From positions 310,001-374,000 of the forward strand of contig CAVXFS010000003.1 in NCBI GenBank assembly GCA_963761115.1: 64,000 nt of DNA. Reading direction: 5' to 3'. The notes beneath the pieces are model-generated. The model searched no databases. It had not been told where the DNA came from and was given only the letters and a program-made list of their open reading frames with translations. The number at the start of each line of letters is the position of its first letter. Position 1 is the first letter of the stretch. Origin of the DNA: CAVXFS01 sp963761115 (GTDB lineage Bacteria > Pseudomonadota > Gammaproteobacteria > Burkholderiales > Gallionellaceae). Positions 61,101 to 64,000 of the stretch are shown here, one piece after another. Made by a program: the position numbers and the translations under genes.

Positions 61101-64000
61101 AGCGGAATCACCAGCCTGATCTCGGGTGGTACGTATGGCATAGCAGTGATTAACGGTTCCTCGATCACTGGCGGCATCCTCAACAAAGGCACGATCATTG
61201 GCAGTGCGTCTGATGGCATCGAAGTCTTCAATGGTTCCTCGATCACCGGTGGCATCGACAACAGCGGCACGGCGAGCCTGATCACCGGTGCCGTGAGGGG
61301 TATTGAGGTCTCGAGTTCATCCTCGATCACTGGCGGTATCACCAACGCAGGCAGGATCGCTGGCGGATCTACCGGCATCGATGTGTCGAGTGGGTCCAGT
61401 GTCACTGGCGGCATCACCAACAGCGGCACCACCAGCCTGATTTCCGGCGGTACGTATGGCATAGAAGTGACCCGCACCTCCTCGATCACCGGCGGTATCA
61501 CCAACGCAGGTACGATAGCTGGCGGGGTTGATGGCATAGAAGTGACTGGAAATTCCTTGATCGCCGACGGCATCACCAACAGCGGCACGGCGAGTTTGAT
61601 AACGGGCGGCACGACGGGAATTGAAGTTGCAAATCACTCCTCGATCACCGGCGGCATTGGCAATAAAGGCACGATCGTTGGTGGGAATACCGGCATCGAC
61701 GTCACTAGCAGCTCCTTGGTCAGCGGCGGCATTACCAACAGCGGTACGGCGAGTTTGATATCCGGTGGGTCGATCGGCATTGGCGTCTACAGTACCTCAT
61801 CGATCACCGGCGGTATCACCAACGCCGGCACGATAGTTGGCGGGAACACCGGCATCCTGGTTACGACTGATTCTTCGATAACCGGCGGCGTTACCAACAG
61901 CGGCGTTACCAGCCTGATTACCGGAGGCAAGGTTGGCATCGGCGTTTACAGCACTTCCTCGATCACCGGTGGCATCCTCAATGAAGGCACGATAGTTGGC
62001 GGGTCTACCGGCATCCGCGTTGATCCCTATTCAATCGTCTCCGGCGGCGTGACCAACAGCGGTATCGCAAGCCTGATCAGCGGCAGTTCGGCCGGCATCG
62101 ATGTCGATCACACATCCCAGATCACCAACGGCGTGACCAACGAGGGCACGATCACTGGCGGATCCACGGCTATCCGTGTCTCGGTTGCCGGCACCATTTC
62201 CGGTGGCGTGACCAACAGCGGTACCACGAGCCTGATCTCCGGTGGATCGATCGGCATCGGCGTCTATAGCACCTCCTCGATCACCGGCGGCATCGTCAAT
62301 GCAGGCACGATCGTTGGCGGGTCTACCGGCATTCAAGTCTGGAACAGTTCCTCGATCACTGGCGGCGTGACCAACAGCGGCTTGACCAGTCTGATTTCAG
62401 GCGGCTCGGTTGGCATCGGCGTCTATAGCACTTCATCGATCACTGGCGGCATCGTCAATGCAGGCACGATCGTTGGCGGGAACACCGGCATTCAAGTCTG
62501 GAACGACTCATCGATCACTGGCGGCATTACCAACAGCGGCGTAGCCAGTCTGATCACTGGCGGCTCAGTCGGGATTGGCGTCTATAGCACCTCTTCGATC
62601 ACCAGCGGCATCGGTAATGAAGGCACGATCGTTGGCGGGACTACCGGCATCGACGTTGCGAGCAACTCCCTGGTCAGCGGTGGTATCACCAACAGCGGCA
62701 CCGCGAGCCTGATTAGCGGGGACACGTATGGTATAGAAGTGACTGGGACCTCCGCGATCACCGACGGCGTCACCAGCGCAGGCACGATCGTTGGCGGGGT
62801 TGATGGCATAGAAGTGACTGGCAACTCCTCGATCACCGGCGGCATTACCAACAGCGGTACGGCGAGTTTGATATCCGGTGGGTCGATCGGCATTGGCGTT
62901 TACAGCACCTCCTCGATCACTGGCGGCATCACCAACGCAGGCACGATCGTTGGCGGGAACACCGGCATCCTGGTCGCGACTGATTCTTCAATCACCGGCG
63001 GCGTTACCAACAGCGGCGTTACCAGCCTGATCACCGGAGGGACGGTTGGCATCGGCGTCTACAGCACTTCCTCGATCACCGGCGGCATCCTCAATGAAGG
63101 CACGATAGTTGGCGGATCTACCGGCATCCGCGTTGACCCCTATTCAATCGTCTCCGGCGGTGTGACCAACAGCGGCACCCTAAGCCTGATCAGCGGCAGT
63201 TCGGCCGGCATCGATGTCGATCACACATCCCAGATCACCAACGGCGTGACCAATGAGGGCACGATTACTGGCGGGGCCACGGGTATCCGTGTCATTACAT
63301 CTGCCACCATCGCTGGCGGCATCAGCAACAGCGGCACTGCGAGCCTGATTACCGGCGGTACGGTTGGCATTTTAGCTGACAGGACTTCTACGATCAGCGG
63401 CGGCATCTACAATGAAGGCACGATCGTTGGCGGCTCTAGCGGTACCGGCATCCGTATCAACCATTTATCGACCCTTGCCGGCGGCATCACCACCAGCGGC
63501 ACCGCGAGCCTGATCACCGGGGGTTATGTAGGCGTTGGTGTCTATCACGCTTCTACGATCAGCGGCGGCATTACCAACGCAGGCACGATTGCCGGCGGGA
63601 CTACCGGCATTGACGTATATAGCAACTCCTTGATCACTGGCGGCATCACCAACAGTGGTACCGCGAGCCTGATCACCGGGGGTACTATAGGTATTGCAGC
63701 TTGGCACTCCTCTATCAGCGGCGGCATCACCAACGCAGGCACGATAAGTGGGGGCGAAACGGGCATCATGATCGCCTCTTCAACCATCAGTGGCGGCGTC
63801 TCCAATAGTGGTATTGCGAGCCTGATCACCGGTGGATCGGTTGGCATTGGCGTTTACAACAATTCAGCCATCACCGGCGGCATTCATAACCAGGGCACGA
63901 TCAGTGGTGGCACGACCGGTATCAAGATCGACGCTTCAAGCAGGATCTCCGGTGGCATCACCAGCAGCGGTGGCAGCCTGGTCACCGGCAGTAGTTCCGG
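43142..64000 (+). CDS. Giant repeat adhesin (ESPR-type autotransporter-like), 3' end outside the window
   Basis: The N-terminus MNKIHRTIWSHVRQCYVVVG followed by ENTRSKGK is an extended signal peptide region (ESPR) typical of type V secreted giants; a hydrophobic core and TQAGA cleavage site follow. The remainder is a continuous array of beta-helix-like units, GGITNSGTASLISGG..GI and SSITGGIVNEGTIVGG..GI, with a basic period of about 53-54 residues (159-162 bp). The frame is open from 43142 to 54802, from about 54956 to 58070 and from about 58081 to the window end. The breaks come from four one-base deletions at 54800-54955 and two extra bases near 58073-58080. More than 6,900 codons are present. 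No beta-barrel is reached, so the secretion class rests on the ESPR and repeat style. Confidence 0.88.
49310..50580 (+). repeat. Four tandem near-identical 321-bp repeats in the adhesin
   Basis: Units starting near 49310, 49631 and 49952 are almost identical (GTGAGCAACTCTTCGATCAG as landmark, spacing 321 bp). A fourth, whose first part differs, resumes at 50299 with the same GTCAATGAAGGAACGATAGT segment. Each encodes 107 residues, two basic units. Confidence 0.88.
52918..54177 (+). repeat. 1.26-kb intragenic duplication, copy 1
   Basis: This block matches 56796-58055 at a constant offset of 3,878 bp with only about three differing bases noticed (for example at 53431/57309 and 53991/57869). 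It spans the GGIHNGGTITGG, AVLKTSTISGG and ILALSGTISGG units. Confidence 0.85.
54286..55090 (+). repeat. Tandem 162-bp repeats with clustered deletions
   Basis: Five consecutive units of about 162 bp carrying TTTTCTGGCAT(T/A) and GGAAGC(G/C) landmarks (near 54290, 54451, 54614 and onward). The last ones (54800-54955) lack four single bases relative to their neighbours, which breaks the adhesin frame. Confidence 0.8.
56796..58055 (+). repeat. 1.26-kb intragenic duplication, copy 2
   Basis: Near-identical copy of 52918-54177. A frame-disturbing pair of extra bases lies just beyond its 3' edge (58073-58080), so an assembly junction there is possible. Confidence 0.85.

Noticed and set aside
43186..63847. 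Long minus-strand ORFs with PPVIEELL...AVPLLVMPP repeats opposite the adhesin
   Set aside because: They are the antisense shadow of the regular plus-strand repeat (the complement of GGITNSGTASLI units lacks stops), have no ribosome sites and encode implausible Pro/Val/Leu arrays.
43600..64000. Regular repeats resembling a CRISPR array
   Set aside because: The repeats are translated without stops, vary by codon-wise substitutions and have no unique spacers of constant length.

Overview
The window looks like a chromosomal segment of a betaproteobacterium, probably of the Nitrosomonadales/Gallionellaceae type. The evidence is the rpe-gph-trpE-trpG-trpD order, the dusB-fis-purH-purD run followed by hemF, ApaG, a UbiH-type hydroxylase and moderate-to-high GC coding. 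The genus cannot be fixed from the sequence alone. No rRNA, tRNA or CRISPR array was seen.

Region 1 (1-12.2 kb) is ordinary housekeeping DNA with intact genes: hisC, an orphan NarL-type response regulator, sixA, the trp cluster (rpe, gph, trpE, trpG, trpD on the minus strand, with a small lipoprotein gene inserted in the opposite direction), apaG, a methyltransferase, mltA, dsbC and a ubiH-family gene. Between gph and trpE lies a short leader ORF with four Trp codons, three of them in its last four codons. This is a probable trp attenuator.

Region 2 (12.2-22.2 kb) holds dusB, fis, purH, purD, tsaC/Sua5-like and hemF. Between purD and the Sua5-like gene sits a small defence-like cassette: an HTH-HATPase-STAS-like regulator, a 35-codon remnant of a type I restriction hsdR gene, and a MmeI-like restriction-methylation enzyme carrying an in-frame palindromic insertion. 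Almost every gene from 12.4 to 20.9 kb, apart from the regulator, is broken by single-base indels, mostly inserted G or C. Because dusB, purH and purD are core genes, sequence error is the likeliest cause. Further such lesions occur at 27.1, 41.0-42.6, 54.8-54.95 and 58.07 kb.

Region 3 (22.2-64 kb) is the unusual part. Four TPR-transferase genes (TPR-sulfotransferase with a SEC-C motif, TPR-GT41, TPR-sulfotransferase, TPR-GT9-like) lead to a 1,811-residue autotransporter. Next comes a giant fused TPR-sulfotransferase-TPR-GT9-TPR-sulfotransferase gene (about 1,690 residues after indel correction). It is followed by a second repeat adhesin that begins with an ESPR signal peptide and runs beyond the window end (more than 6,900 codons). 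ttcA interrupts the series. Short palindromes with the core GTAGGTTGGGC lie at the boundaries of most of these genes. The layout suggests, by inference, a cell-surface system in which cytoplasmic TPR glycosyltransferases and sulfotransferases act on the Ser/Thr/Asn-rich autotransporter passengers, or on surface glycans, before or during export.
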